A stretch of DNA of 64,000 nt from Rutidosis leptorrhynchoides (Eukaryota; Streptophyta; Magnoliopsida; Asterales; Asteraceae): the NCBI RefSeq assembly GCF_046630445.1, contig NC_092342.1, forward strand, positions 86,125,001 through 86,189,000, read 5' to 3'. The position numbers and the translations under genes were made by a program. Of the stretch, positions 12,081 to 23,776 are shown one piece after another. Each line of letters opens with the position of its first letter. Positions within the stretch are counted from its first letter, which is position 1. Below the pieces are notes generated by a model. It was not told the DNA's origin. It searched no databases and was given only the letters and a program-made list of their open reading frames with translations.

Positions 12081-12438
12081 AGATCTGGAAAGCGCCACAT
12101 TCCCTTTTGTTCCGGTTCTTCTGCTTTTCGTGAAAAAATACCAATTGAAGTGGAGGGTTTTTTCAAACAACAAAGGGCTAATGTGATTTAAATGCGCCGT
12201 GTTGGTTGACATGACACATTCAGTTGAATCCGTTGCATTCTAAGGAGTAAGCACCGCATTTTGGTGTAAAAAAAATAATTGATTTTTTCAAGTGCAGAAT
12301 TCGAAACTTTTTTCGCGTAACTGGTGTTCCGAATAATCGAATTGAAATGGATAGGAGTAATAATTTCAAGAACCACCAAAAAATGTACTCATAAAAATTT
12401 AGCGTTGGATGTCTCGCGTATGATATATATGTGGTTTT
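12081..12438. other. Left flank of the intact Copia element
   Basis: No gene recognised. 12434-12438 (GTTTT) is the left copy of the element's target duplication. Confidence 0.6.
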
Positions 12439-12826
<388 letters not shown>

Positions 12827-12835
12827 CCCCCCCTT
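12827..12835 (-). other. Polypurine tract of the Copia element
   Basis: On the minus strand AAGGGGGGG lies directly against the 3' LTR start TGTTATAA. Confidence 0.85.
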
Positions 12836-12985
12836 GGATAGCAATTTTGTTTGTTGAAGATCAACTGTAAGTTACTGCCTCGTTAAAAACCTTGCTAAAG
12901 AAAACCCAGTGGGAAAAACTTTAGCTAAGGGAAAAAGAGTGCAGCATGGAGTTGACTCCCCCTCAAGTAGACATCGCTTCGGTTG
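12836..12985 (-). other. 3' untranslated part of the Copia element
   Basis: Short non-coding stretch between the pol stop and the PPT. Nothing else seen. Confidence 0.7.
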
Positions 12986-15900
12986 TTACATCTTTTGAAC
13001 ATGTCTCATGCCAATGTTATGAACGTGTGTTCTGAAAATAGCAGTTGGAAGTGCTTTCGTGAAAAGATCAGCAGAGTTTTTGCTGGATTGAACATATCTC
13101 ATTTCAATCTCGTTGTCCTTAATGAGATTTTGAGTGTATGAGAAGAATCTAGGAGGTATGTGTTTGGTTCGGTCACTTTTGATATACCCTTCTTTCATCT
13201 GTGCTATGCAAGCTGCATTATCTTCATAGATAATTGTTGGACTTTTATCGCGTTCTAGTCCACAAGAATCAGTAATGATTTGTGTCATTGATCTCAACCA
13301 AAAACATTCCCGAGTAGCTTCATGTAATGCAATCACTTCGGCATGATTTGATGATGTAGCAACAAGTGTTTGTTTTTGAGAACGCCATGATATTGCAGTA
13401 CCTCCATTTAGGAATACATATCCAGTTTGAGATTTAGCTTTATGTGGATCAGATAAATAACCTGCATCAGCATAACCAACCAAATCTTGTTTTGATTCGT
13501 TAGAATAAAATAATCCTAAATCAGTAGTTCCTCGAAGGTATCGAAATATGTGTTTGATCCCATTCCAGTGTCTTTTGGTAGGAGCAGAGTTGAACCTTGC
13601 CAACAAATTAACTGCAAAAGAAATGTCAGGTCTTGTACAATTTGTAAGATACATAAGAGCTCCAATTGTACTAAGATATGGTACTTCTGGTCCAAGAATA
13701 TCTTCATGATCTTCACATGGACGAAATGGATCAGTTTCAACATTGAGTGATCTAACAACCATAGGAGTACTTAATGGTTTTGCCTTGTCCATATTGAAAT
13801 GTTTCAAAATCTTTTCAGTATATGTTGTTTGATGTACAAGTAAACCATTAGGCATATGCTCAATTTGTAAACCAAGGCAATACTTGGTTTTTCCGAGATC
13901 TTTCATTTCAAATTCTTTCTTTAGAAGTTGAATGGCTTCATAGATCTCTTTATTTGTACCTATGATGTTAAGATCATCAACATAAACAGCTATGATCACA
14001 TATCCAGATGTTGTTTTCTTAATGAAAACACAAGGGCAAGTAAGGTTATTTGTATACCCTTTGCTTATCAAGTAATCACTTAATCGGTTATACCACATAC
14101 GTCCCGATTGTTTTAACCCATATAAAGATCTTTGTAATTTAATCGAATACATTTCTTTGGGTTTTGCATTTGATGCTTCTGGTATCTTAAATCCTTCAGG
14201 TATCTTCATATATATATCACTATCAAGTGATCCATATAGGTAAGCAGTCACAACATCCATGAGATGCATTTCTAAATTTTTAGAAACTGCCAGGCTGATT
14301 AAATACCTAAAAGTAATTGCATCCATAACAGGGGAATAAGTTTCTTCATAATCAATTCCCGGTCTTTGAGAAAAACCTTGAGCTACAAGTCTAGCTTTAT
14401 ACCTTGTAACTTCATTTTTCTCATTTCTTTTTCGGACAAAAATCCATCTGTATCCTACATGTTTCACATCTTTAGGAGTGAGAATGATGGATCCGAAAAC
14501 TTTTCTTTTATTTAGTGATTCTAATTCAGCTCGTATTGCTTCTTTCCATTGAGCCCAATCATGTCTATTTTGACATTCAACCATAGATGTTGGTTCTGGA
14601 TCATCATCATTATTCATGATGTCATATGCAACATTAAATGAAAATTTCTCATCAAGATTTTTCATTTCATTTCGGTTCCATAATATTTTTGAATATGCAT
14701 AATTGATTGCAATTTCTGTATTGACATCATCAATCTCCTCTGCAGTAGGAGTACTGATTTGTGGTTCTTCTTGAACACTTTCTTTTACTTCATTATCAGC
14801 TGATTTTCTTTTTCGAAGATTTTTATCCTTTGAACCAATTGGTCTTCCACGTTTCTGACGTGGCAAAGATTCATGAGTGACGTTATTGCCAGCTTTTGGA
14901 ATTTCAATTCGAGCTGGAGTATTTACTGCTGGTATATATGATTTTGTCACCGTTTTTGTATCTGTAAATGCATCAGGCAATTGATTTGCAAGTTCTTGTA
15001 TATGCATTATCTTTTGAACTTCTGTCTCGCATTCTTTTGTGCGAGGATCAAGATACTTTAATTGAGGTTCACACCATGAAACATCATTTTCTTTATTTTT
15101 CATTTCTCCCCCTAATCTAGGGAACAATGTTTCATTAAAATGACAATCAGCAAAACGTGCTGTAAAAACGTCACCTGTCATAGGTTCAATATACCTTAAT
15201 ATTGAAGATGTTTCATATCCAACATATATTCCCAACCTCCTTTGAGGACCCATTTTTGTACGTTGTGGTGTCGCAATTGGAACATACACTGCACAACCAA
15301 ATGTTCTAAGATGGGAAATATTTGGCTCTTGACCAAAAGCAAGTTGTAGGGGGGAATATTTATGACTTGCACTTGGTCTGATGCGAATCAATGCAGTAGC
15401 ATGTAAAATTGCATGACCCCATATAGATACAGGGAGTTTTGTTCTCATTATCAATGGTCTAGCGATTAACTGTAAACGTTTAATCAATGACTCGGCTAAA
15501 CCATTTTGTGTATGCACATGAGCAACAGAATGTTCAACAACAATTCCTATAGACATGCAATAGTCATTAAATGCTTGAGATGTAAATTCACCAGCATTAT
15601 CAAGTCTCACCCTTTTAATGGTGTAATCAGAAAAATGAGCTCTCAATTTAATAATTTGGGCAAGAAATTTTGCAAATGCCACATTACGGCTTGATAACAG
15701 ACAAACATGAGACCATCTGCTAGATGCGTCTATTAGAACCATGAAATATCTAAATGGTCCACATGGTGGATGAATTGGTCCACATATATCACCTTGAATT
15801 CTTTCAAGAAACATTGGTGATTCTTTCTCAACCTTAAGTGGTGAGGGTCTAGTTATCAATTTTTCAAGAGAGCAAGATGTACATGGAACCATTGTATCAT

Positions 15901-16537
15901 GATGGATTTTTCTATCCTTTAGTGGATGTCCATGAGTACATTCAATAATCCTTTTCATCATTGTTGATCCTGGATGGCCTAATCTGTTATGCCATAAACT
16001 GAATACACCAGGATCAATATATTTTTCGTTAACTACCATATGTATTTCTGGTACATTTATATGTGTATAATGTAATCCAGAACTAAGTCTTGGCAGTTTT
16101 TCAACCACATGACTCTTGTCAGTGATACTTAGATATTTCTCATTTTCTGTTGTCACTGACTGATAATCATACCCGTTAAGGTATATGTCGGAGAAACTCA
16201 ATAAATTTCTGCTTGACTTGGGAGAAAATAAGGCATCATTTATTAAAAATTTTGTACCATTTGGTAGTATGAAATTTGTCTTTCCTATCCCTTTTATCAA
16301 GTTAGCAGGTCCTGATATTGTATGTATAGTTTCTTCCGTTGGTTTTAGATCAATAAAATATTTCTCGGATTTAAGTATAGTGTGTGTAGTTCCACTGTCT
16401 GCTATACAGAGATCTCCACCACTTGATTGATGTTGTATTCCAGCAAAATTCATATTGAACTTCATATATAAGAAATAAATAGTGAGTACATTAATATTAC
16501 ACAATATTTTACACGCAAATAGATAGTACTGAAACAT
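12986..16537 (-). CDS. Copia Pol polyprotein (protease, integrase, RT, RNase H)
   Basis: 1183-codon open frame on the minus strand. The ATG shown opens the longest frame, but the first ~28 residues are hydrophobic and probably not translated as such (see the intron proposal). Order: protease active site DSG at residues 47-49 (ADSGTTHTI); GAG-pre-integrase with HNRLGHPG and a C-x2-C pair; integrase core with GDICGP, RLDNAGEF and NGLAESLIKR carrying the D, D, E residues; RT with SLYGLKQSGRMWY and the YVDD box; RNase H with GYADAGY, EDNAACIAQ and ADLFTKALP. RT before RNase H and integrase before RT identify Ty1/Copia. No internal stop or frameshift is present, so it looks functional. The protein makes cDNA in cytoplasmic virus-like particles and inserts it in the nucleus. 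Confidence 0.95.
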   Translation of the reverse strand: MFQYYLFACKILCNINVLTIYFLYMKFNMNFAGIQHQSSGGDLCIADSGTTHTILKSEKYFIDLKPTEETIHTISGPANLIKGIGKTNFILPNGTKFLINDALFSPKSSRNLLSFSDIYLNGYDYQSVTTENEKYLSITDKSHVVEKLPRLSSGLHYTHINVPEIHMVVNEKYIDPGVFSLWHNRLGHPGSTMMKRIIECTHGHPLKDRKIHHDTMVPCTSCSLEKLITRPSPLKVEKESPMFLERIQGDICGPIHPPCGPFRYFMVLIDASSRWSHVCLLSSRNVAFAKFLAQIIKLRAHFSDYTIKRVRLDNAGEFTSQAFNDYCMSIGIVVEHSVAHVHTQNGLAESLIKRLQLIARPLIMRTKLPVSIWGHAILHATALIRIRPSASHKYSPLQLAFGQEPNISHLRTFGCAVYVPIATPQRTKMGPQRRLGIYVGYETSSILRYIEPMTGDVFTARFADCHFNETLFPRLGGEMKNKENDVSWCEPQLKYLDPRTKECETEVQKIMHIQELANQLPDAFTDTKTVTKSYIPAVNTPARIEIPKAGNNVTHESLPRQKRGRPIGSKDKNLRKRKSADNEVKESVQEEPQISTPTAEEIDDVNTEIAINYAYSKILWNRNEMKNLDEKFSFNVAYDIMNNDDDPEPTSMVECQNRHDWAQWKEAIRAELESLNKRKVFGSIILTPKDVKHVGYRWIFVRKRNEKNEVTRYKARLVAQGFSQRPGIDYEETYSPVMDAITFRYLISLAVSKNLEMHLMDVVTAYLYGSLDSDIYMKIPEGFKIPEASNAKPKEMYSIKLQRSLYGLKQSGRMWYNRLSDYLISKGYTNNLTCPCVFIKKTTSGYVIIAVYVDDLNIIGTNKEIYEAIQLLKKEFEMKDLGKTKYCLGLQIEHMPNGLLVHQTTYTEKILKHFNMDKAKPLSTPMVVRSLNVETDPFRPCEDHEDILGPEVPYLSTIGALMYLTNCTRPDISFAVNLLARFNSAPTKRHWNGIKHIFRYLRGTTDLGLFYSNESKQDLVGYADAGYLSDPHKAKSQTGYVFLNGGTAISWRSQKQTLVATSSNHAEVIALHEATRECFWLRSMTQIITDSCGLERDKSPTIIYEDNAACIAQMKEGYIKSDRTKHIPPRFFSYTQNLIKDNEIEMRYVQSSKNSADLFTKALPTAIFRTHVHNIGMRHVQKM

Positions 16538-16606
16538 TTAGCAAACATAATGACAAAGACAGACGATATTAAATCGTTTATTTTTCGAAAGACACACAAC
16601 TTAAAC
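16460..16606 (-). other. Proposed intron joining gag and pol
   Basis: gag and pol share a frame but two TAA codons (16601-16603 and 16538-16540) separate them. Removing 147 nt from a GT at 16606 to an AG at 16460 would join codon Asn (AAT) of gag to codon Phe (TTC) of pol at phase 0 and delete both stops. The interval is AT-rich with a T-rich stretch before the AG and a CTCAC branch-like motif. The donor (AAT/GTTTAA) is weak. Inference only. Confidence 0.35.
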
Positions 16607-17629
16607 ATTCAAGAAATCTTCATATAAATCAGATGGTTTCTCAGTGACTGTTGGATCGACGTTATCCACAAAGTTTACTACCTTTTCTTTATCTTTCAGC
16701 GAATCCTGATACATCTTAACAAGATGTTTAGATGTTCGGCAAGTATTAGCCCAGTGGCCCATTCTACCACATCTGTAGCAAGATTCTTCAGAATTTTTAG
16801 AAGAATTTTCTTCAACATCTTGTTTAGTGGGCTTGTTTTGTGGTTGATATTTATATTTTCGTGGATTATTATTTCTTTGACCACCACGGCCACGACCACG
16901 ACTACGTCCTCGCCCATTACCATTACCATAAGGATGGTTTCTACCATAGTTATGGCTTTTGGCATGGTGATGGTTATTATAACCACGACCTTGCCCGCGT
17001 CCTTGTCCCTGTTTATAATTATTTGCAGTATTTGCTTCAGGGATTGCAAGTGTACCAGTAGGACGGGATTGCTGATTTTTCATTAATAGCTCATCATTTT
17101 GCTCTGCAACTAAGAGATATGAATTAAGTTCAGGATATGTTTTGAACTTTAGCATTCTCAAATTTCTTTGCACTGTGATGTTTGCAGCATTCATTGTGGA
17201 GAAAGTTTTCTCCATCATGTCTGCATCACTTATTTCATGTCCACAGAATTTAAGTTGTGAACATGTATTATACAGAGCTGAGCTATATTCATTTACTTTC
17301 TTAAAGTCTTGGAACCTTAATGTTCTCCATTGTTTCATAGCAGCTGGAAGTAAAATTTCTCTTTGATTATTGAATCTGCTTTTGAGACCTTCCCATAAAA
17401 CATGGGGATCTTCTACAGTCACATAATTATTTTGTAAGCATTCATCAATATGTTGATGAATAAAGCAACATGCCGTTGCTTGTTCTTTTTCAGAACAAGT
17501 GTTGTTTTCATTTATGGCTTCAAGAATGCCCATTGATTTAAGATGCATTTTTACTTTTATAACCCATGGCATGTAGTTGTTTCCAGTTGATTCTAAAGGA
17601 GTAAATTTAAGCTTTTCCAGATTCGACAT
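16601..17629 (-). CDS. Copia Gag (UBN2-type capsid, CCHC zinc knuckle)
   Basis: 342 residues with its own ATG. The N-terminal two thirds have the gag-polypeptide/UBN2 pattern (NYMPWVIKVKMHL near residue 20; LWEGLKSRF near 80-90). A Gly/Arg/Asn-rich linker follows (about 215-255). A CCHC knuckle, CYRCGRMGHWANTC, lies at about 286-299 and would bind RNA in the particle. The frame ends 63 nt before the first pol ATG, in the same frame. Stop-separated gag and pol in one frame suggest a controlled Gag:Pol ratio. Confidence 0.93.
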   Translation of the reverse strand: MSNLEKLKFTPLESTGNNYMPWVIKVKMHLKSMGILEAINENNTCSEKEQATACCFIHQHIDECLQNNYVTVEDPHVLWEGLKSRFNNQREILLPAAMKQWRTLRFQDFKKVNEYSSALYNTCSQLKFCGHEISDADMMEKTFSTMNAANITVQRNLRMLKFKTYPELNSYLLVAEQNDELLMKNQQSRPTGTLAIPEANTANNYKQGQGRGQGRGYNNHHHAKSHNYGRNHPYGNGNGRGRSRGRGRGGQRNNNPRKYKYQPQNKPTKQDVEENSSKNSEESCYRCGRMGHWANTCRTSKHLVKMYQDSLKDKEKVVNFVDNVDPTVTEKPSDLYEDFLNV

Positions 17630-17639
17630 TTTCTATTAA

Positions 17640-17984
17640 AACAAACATGATAAATTATAGTCACTTTATATTCATAAGTATATAAACATTAAACATAAAT
17701 TTAATATAACATAAATGATAAGTAGGTGACAGTGTCGACCATATGTAAGCAATCATTAATAAATGTTATATAACATAAATATAAATATTAGTAAACATAA
17801 ATGATAATTAGGCGACAGTGTCGGCCATATAAATGTTAGATAATAGAAATATAAATGTTAGTAACATAAATGATAATTAGACGACAGTGTCGACCATATA
17901 TTATTCAGGTGGTATAACCGACCATATATCATTTAGGTGGCAGAGCCAACCATAATTAGTATTAAGATTATCGTGCTGATAACG
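17640..17984 (-). other. Copia leader with a repeated GACAGTGTC motif
   Basis: The untranslated leader has about three ~65-85-bp degenerate tandem units centred on GACAGTGTCG(A/G)CC at 17728, 17814 and 17883, plus two more diverged units near 17917-17955. GACAGTGTC is an almost perfect palindrome. Directly against the 5' LTR, the minus strand reads CGTTATCAGCACGATAAT, the position of the primer binding site; the tRNA match was not verified. Confidence 0.6.
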
Positions 17985-18264
17985 TGTTATAATTCAGTAG
18001 GCTTATAACTACCTTTAGTGGTTTGATTCTTGATGTTATAATTCAGTAGGCTTATAACTACCTTTAGTGATTTGATTCTTGATTAAGAATACTAATAATG
18101 AAGTGTAAGAACAAAGATGATAATGGAGAGAAAGAAAGAAATACTTTGTAAGTGTAAGAAATGGTGCAAGTTTAATGTTTGCATTCATGGCTATTTATAG
18201 CAAAAATATCACAAGTTTAGGTAATACAATAATATTACTTTTGTGTATCAATAATTGACTATCC

Positions 18265-18306
<42 letters not shown>

Positions 18307-18313
18307 TATAACA
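17985..18313 (-). repeat. 5' LTR of the Copia element
   Basis: 329 bp, with the short TA tract (18268-18298). Starts (minus) TGTTATAA; contains TATAAATA on the minus strand at 18192-18199, a likely core promoter for the element. Carries the same 49-bp tandem duplication at its inner end as the 3' LTR. Confidence 0.92.
18192..18199 (-). promoter_or_regulatory. TATA box in the Copia 5' LTR
   Basis: TATAAATA on the minus strand, followed downstream by GCCATGAATG. Kept in the other LTR at 12646-12653. Confidence 0.6.
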
Positions 18314-19006
18314 GTTTTCAAGGTTTTTTAGTTTTTTTCTTCTAAAACTAAAACAGTAAATCTAAATAATGGAAAAGCAAAAGCTGGCATTGTAGACACT
18401 AAAAAAGGCTAAAAGTCTAAAACCTTGATCCCAACAGAGTTAGTCAAAGATGGGCCAGTTAAAACTGCATATAAGTCCTAATTTCACAAATCTGCGAGTA
18501 TCAGTCTGTCATCTGCCCCCCCCCCCCCCCCCCCCCCCCCACCCATTTCAAATTACACGGTGTATTAGTGGCAACTTTAAGTTAAGACTCGCGGGGTTCC
18601 GTGACACCACTAATTTTCTTAAATTTATCACAAAAATTTTATTTTTTACGTATAGGACACCACTAAATATAATAATGGGACCCCATAAATTTTTAGAGAG
18701 ATAATAGTTTTATAGTTTGAACTACTAAAGTGTTTGAAATTAACCCACTTATGATATGATTTCTATAGTATGAGTCACTGAATATATTAGATATAAAAAT
18801 AAACAAACCCCTGTCAAATTTCAATTTTAATTATTTTTACTTCCTTCTACATCACAAATTTTTGCGGTTCTATCTTTAATCCTTCATCCTAGGAATGTCA
18901 ATGGATCGGATATTGATCAGGTGAGGCGTGAAGCCATATCCATATCCATTTAGTTTTTGTTCATCCATATCCATTTAAATTTAGTTCATCAATCTATATC
19001 CATATC
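18314..19006. other. Repeat-rich spacer with poly(C) tract and MITE-like start
   Basis: 18314-18318 is the right GTTTT duplication. 18516-18540 is a run of 25 C. From about 18566 (TAGTGGCAACTTTAAG) the sequence resembles the MITE at 11346, including the phrases ACACCACTAAAT and GGGACCCC. It appears to continue after the inserted solo LTR to 22775. No gene. Confidence 0.5.
18516..18540. repeat. Homopolymer of 25 C
   Basis: Uninterrupted C run, followed by ACCC. Confidence 0.9.
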
Positions 19007-22000
19007 TATAACACCCCGCCAAAATACCATCTGACGGCGTGTTAATTTCGGTCCCACAGTTAACAGTTACGCCCTCTATATGAGACGTTTAAAGCAATCG
19101 CATTTAATTTTATTTAAATTAATAACTTTAAAAAAAAAAAGTCAGAGATCCCAAAATAAAAACACTGTTGTGATCGTAACCACAAGCCAACAGTATTTAA
19201 ACAGTATAAAAGTTTTAAATGCGAAAGTAAATAATGTTCTTTAAAATCAAATGCTGACTCCACGGCCAGACATGCAGCAAACACAGCGGAAGCATACCTC
19301 TTAAGGACCTGAGAATAACAACACGCAAAAACAGGTCAACAAATAATGTTGGTGAATCTACAGGTTTAAAGTAACGTAACAATGTCTGAAAAACAGTTAT
19401 CAGAAAAATAGTTTAATTTCATTGACCACAAGATTCTATCGCAAGCATAAACCGAGCACCTAAATACTAGCAAAGACCCGAGTATATCCACTATACCCAC
19501 CTTACCTCGTAAAATGTTATACATTGTTCAGATGTATTAAATGTTCAAAGTAAATGCACCACTGCTTTTATAGTGGGTGAGGTTGTCAACCTAACGGATC
19601 CGTCCATCTAAATTGTGCTTACCAATGGTATTAAAAGTATTTAAGCTAGAGGCTTTTTGAACAAACTCATTATGCATATGTGTAGTACTTATGTCAATAT
19701 AAAGCATTTGAAAATGTAAATATAACAGCATGTATTCTCATCCCTGAAAACATGTAAAAAGCGGGACTGTAGACTCACCTTTGAATAAGCTCGGAATGAA
19801 AGACAAATGACTTGTACGGTTTAGACCCGAGTAGTGTAACCTAAGTATACGTATGTAGGTTGGTCAATATATGTATCTTATATAAGTGTGGTTTCATAGT
19901 GTACGTTGTCTTATTGCTCGACTCGACGCGATTTAAAGTAAAAGTCAACTATATCATGCAAGTCAAACAAAGTCAACCGAAGTCAAACCGAAAGTCAAAC
20001 TTGGTCAATGTAGTCAACTAAAGTCAACATCAGTAGGTTCATGTCAAATATTGGTCAACATGTCAAAACTAAGTCATACAATACGTTTTAGGTCACGAAT
20101 AATCATTTTCACAATTTCAATTTATCGTCATGCACTAAATTTATGAACACGTAGCACACTTAGCACAATATCTCATAGTACAAAATTCAAGTAAATATGA
20201 AAAACTCCAGATCATAACTAGACTCAAAATCGATTCCAAAAAGTCCGGCCAGGGACTCATACGACAATTAAAATTCAGGAATCAGAAGGAATGCATTTGG
20301 GGTTTGCCAGGTCAGTTTCTGACCGCGCACTGATTTCATTTCGGCTATAACCGGAGTTAGAAACATGAAATTGATACAATACCAGTGGCCATAGTTCAAG
20401 GACAAATCAAAGTAACACATATCAAAAATCTAGCCACTTTTGTTTAGCCAATTTGTACAGTTTATTCGTGCAAGTTGATCATTCAGTTTTCAGTTCAAAT
20501 CAGAATTCACATAAAGTATGGCTCTATTGTGCCCAATGCATAAGGTTTTAGAGATTGACACAAACTAATAATAAGTCACATATCATATTAAGTTTCATTT
20601 TCCAGAAGTATACATGCTCAATCAATATACAAAATTCACAAAGTACAAAACCGTGTTCAATTTACAGATTCGATTCCCATTTCGTTAGTCACATTCGCAT
20701 ACGATTATCCGAAGATCTAGATACAATTAGCCTATGATATTTACATGAAAGATGAAGTAATTTTTGTCTATTTTTCAAATATACAAAGCTTCAATCACAG
20801 AAGTTAACACATTTTATCATACAAGGTTATTTTCATGCAAGTGCTGTATAAAACTTCATTTACACTAATTCTAGCATATCTCGGGCTATACATAAGCAAA
20901 CGACATGATATCCTAGTCTAACTTGAGTGTTTTTAAATTATCTTTCCAGTGGTATAAGTCTCACATGCTAATTCGTTTTCTATCAATACCAGATTTCTGT
21001 TCAAGCAACAAAAACACAACGATAATTCAAATCGACATAACTTAATCATACGGAAACGAAATCAAGCGAAACCAAAGCCTAAACTCAATAGTTTTTTGCA
21101 AGGAATCTGATTATAACATAATAATTAACATTTAAAAAACTTAAAATCACTGATCATGCAATAACAAATTCGTTTTTAAACCCTAGCGCATCAAACAATC
21201 AAAATAACGATTACAATTAACACGTACGCGTATAGACTTGAGCAATTGACAACATAACTATGAAACTTTATAAAAATCAGATTTTTAAGAATTAGGGTTC
21301 ATGCAATTATACCTTTGATCGCTAAAAGAATTATATCAACGCGTAGAGGAGATCGAGAATTGCAACTTTCGTGTTCAAGGTTTAATCTAAAAATCAAAAA
21401 TTGATGGTGGTAGTAGGGTGATGGTGGTCGACGGTTTTGGGGAGAGGGAGAGAAGAAAACTGCGTTATATTTTTATTAATGCTATTTAGGTTAAACACAA
21501 GCCTTAAATACTAGCCTTAATTATCCTAAATTGCACATAAGTCCCTCCACTAGTCAAAAATTAACAAAATAAGGGGGTGAGGGGGAGGGGTCGGCCGAAT
21601 GGGGCCCACCATGGGTTCTCGGGCTCTCGTTTTGTAATCCAGTGTATTCGTGGTCCGTTTTAAGTGTCGTTTTGTCGTACCGAAGGCCCGGAACGCTAAT
21701 CCGATCGTTAAACGCAACCAATCGCTTAATTTATTAAAAACCCAATAAATTAAATATTTTAAAAAGTTAATAATTAATAAAATTAATTATTAAAATAAAC
21801 CCGAGCGTTTCGTTGCTCAAAAAGCTTTTATCAAAATCGTATCGTTTTTATCGTATTTCATTATCCGAAATATTTATTTGAATTAATATCAACCCATATC
21901 AATTATTGAAACCCTCCAAAGGTCAAGTACGCATTTAATACACGTAAACACATAAAAGTTAAATAATCGCCGTTAAATAAACTAACGGAAGGTTAACGAA

Positions 22001-22027
22001 AGTAACGAAAAAATCAGGGTTGTTACA
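19007..22027. mobile_element. Solo LTR of about 3 kb
   Basis: Begins TATAACACCCCG, best read as TGTAACACCCCG with one G-to-A change, and ends GGGTTGTTACA. ATATC at 19002-19006 and 22028-22032 is an exact 5-bp duplication. No PBS, PPT or ORF of note lies inside. Length and ends fit a Gypsy-type giant LTR such as those of the elements further right. Short runs of GTCAA motifs occur at about 19930-20060. Alternative: a LARD-like non-autonomous element. Confidence 0.75.
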
Positions 22028-23776
22028 ATATCCAGTGAATTAAGCGGGTTAATTGATATCCATTGGATATTTAAGAAATCTTGTAAGATTTTCAAAGATA
22101 TAGTGAAAATAAAAGCGCAATATAACATGACATAATTTACAATTCTTCCACCTGAATGTGTAATGTTTGTCTAAGAATGAACAAATTTTGTTAAATTTAC
22201 TATCAAACATATATTATAACAAATTACGTGTATTTTTTTTGTTGAGATATATATGTTTTATTGTGAATACTCATGGTGAATGCATTATATGGTTGCAAGT
22301 AAGATGTATGTGTAATGGTAAAAAAATTTGTAATAGTTATTGTATATGAATCCTTAATCTCATCACTCATAACTACCTAATTTATTCTTTTTTTAAAAGT
22401 AAGGTGAAACTGCAATTTTACAGCTAACGTTAATGTTATGCGATTCATATTGATAATAGGTTATAAAATTGTAATTTAAAATTGCTACTGTAAAATTGCT
22501 AGTGTATAGGTCATTAGCTAAAATAATATTTTAAAATTGCTACTGTATGAGTCATTGCTACTTTAAAATTGCTACTGTATGTGCAATTAATTGCTAGTGC
22601 GTATGAACAACCTTATATTTTGCGAGTATTATTCAATTTTATGTTTGTGTTTTGAGCGCTACCGACCCGACCCGATTTGACCCGACTTGACCCGACGCAT
22701 TCAATATTTTGTGGAAAAAAGTTATCAAATAAATTTTTGGGACCCCATTAAGTTTTGATCCTAGAATCGCCACTGGGAGTATAGCTTTATCTGTTGTACC
22801 TTGTGCATATATGACCGTACAATCATTTAACCTTGAACAATTCGTATTTTTGGTATCATCGATCGAAACAAGACCAAATATAAACAGGTAAACAATTAAA
22901 AATTAATTAAACCTGATTGGATTACTCCATGATATTTAGATTGCGTTTGTTTATCTCTTAATTAAATAATTCAGTGCCGAGTTCTGAACCATTCAACGTT
23001 CAATGTGTTTGTCTCTAACTTCTGAATAATAGAATGGTGCTTATGTAATGATGTTAAACCATTCAAGAGTAGAATACTCTCTTAACCAATAAGCACGTAA
23101 ATTTTATGTAATATTATCTTTAAATTATATCGAGAACACTTATTAAAAACTATTTTGTATGGAGTAATTTTTATTTATAAGTTAAGGTTATATCATTCAA
23201 ATTATTCGTTTAAAATGATTATCTTTCAGAAACTTCGTTTATAACTTTTGAATCATTCAGATTATTATGAATTATTGAACGCTAAATCATTTAATTTTAT
23301 TGTGAAAGATATGAAGTTAGTGATATTTAAACTCAATATCTTTTATAAGAATGTCACTACCCAACCACTAAATTATCTTGATCAACACGACCATAAATGC
23401 ATTACATTACCAACAACAATTATACAACATCATCAAATATGTTATACATATAGCATCTCAATATCGATAAACCAATACAAACAATAATCACAAGATACAA
23501 CTCTTGTGTTTGCCATGGCCCTTTGCCTCACCTAAACCATGTATACTAACACGTTAGATTTCGATCCTTAGGTATGCGCGTTTCATCATCGAGTACCTTC
23601 AATCGAGTCAAGTCCGAAGTTAGTTAGGATTACAACAACCGGTTGTCCAAAACTATACTGCCGGTTTAACGATATCTCGAAAACAGAAACACTGATACCA
23701 TCATCAGATATACATCATCACATTATGCACACCAGCATGTGATTTATGCAAAATTGCTGGCAATTTTGTTCGTTTC
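22028..23776. other. Spacer downstream of the receptor gene
   Basis: 22028-22775 continues the repeat entered by the solo LTR and ends CTAGAATCGCCACTG (22761-22775), the terminal repeat of the MITE at 11346-11579. A TAAAATTGCTACTGTA-type unit repeats at about 22470-22580. GACCCGAC-type repeats lie at about 22660-22700. 23480-23776 is the expected 3' flank/UTR of the minus-strand gene; no clear polyadenylation signal was identified. Confidence 0.55.
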
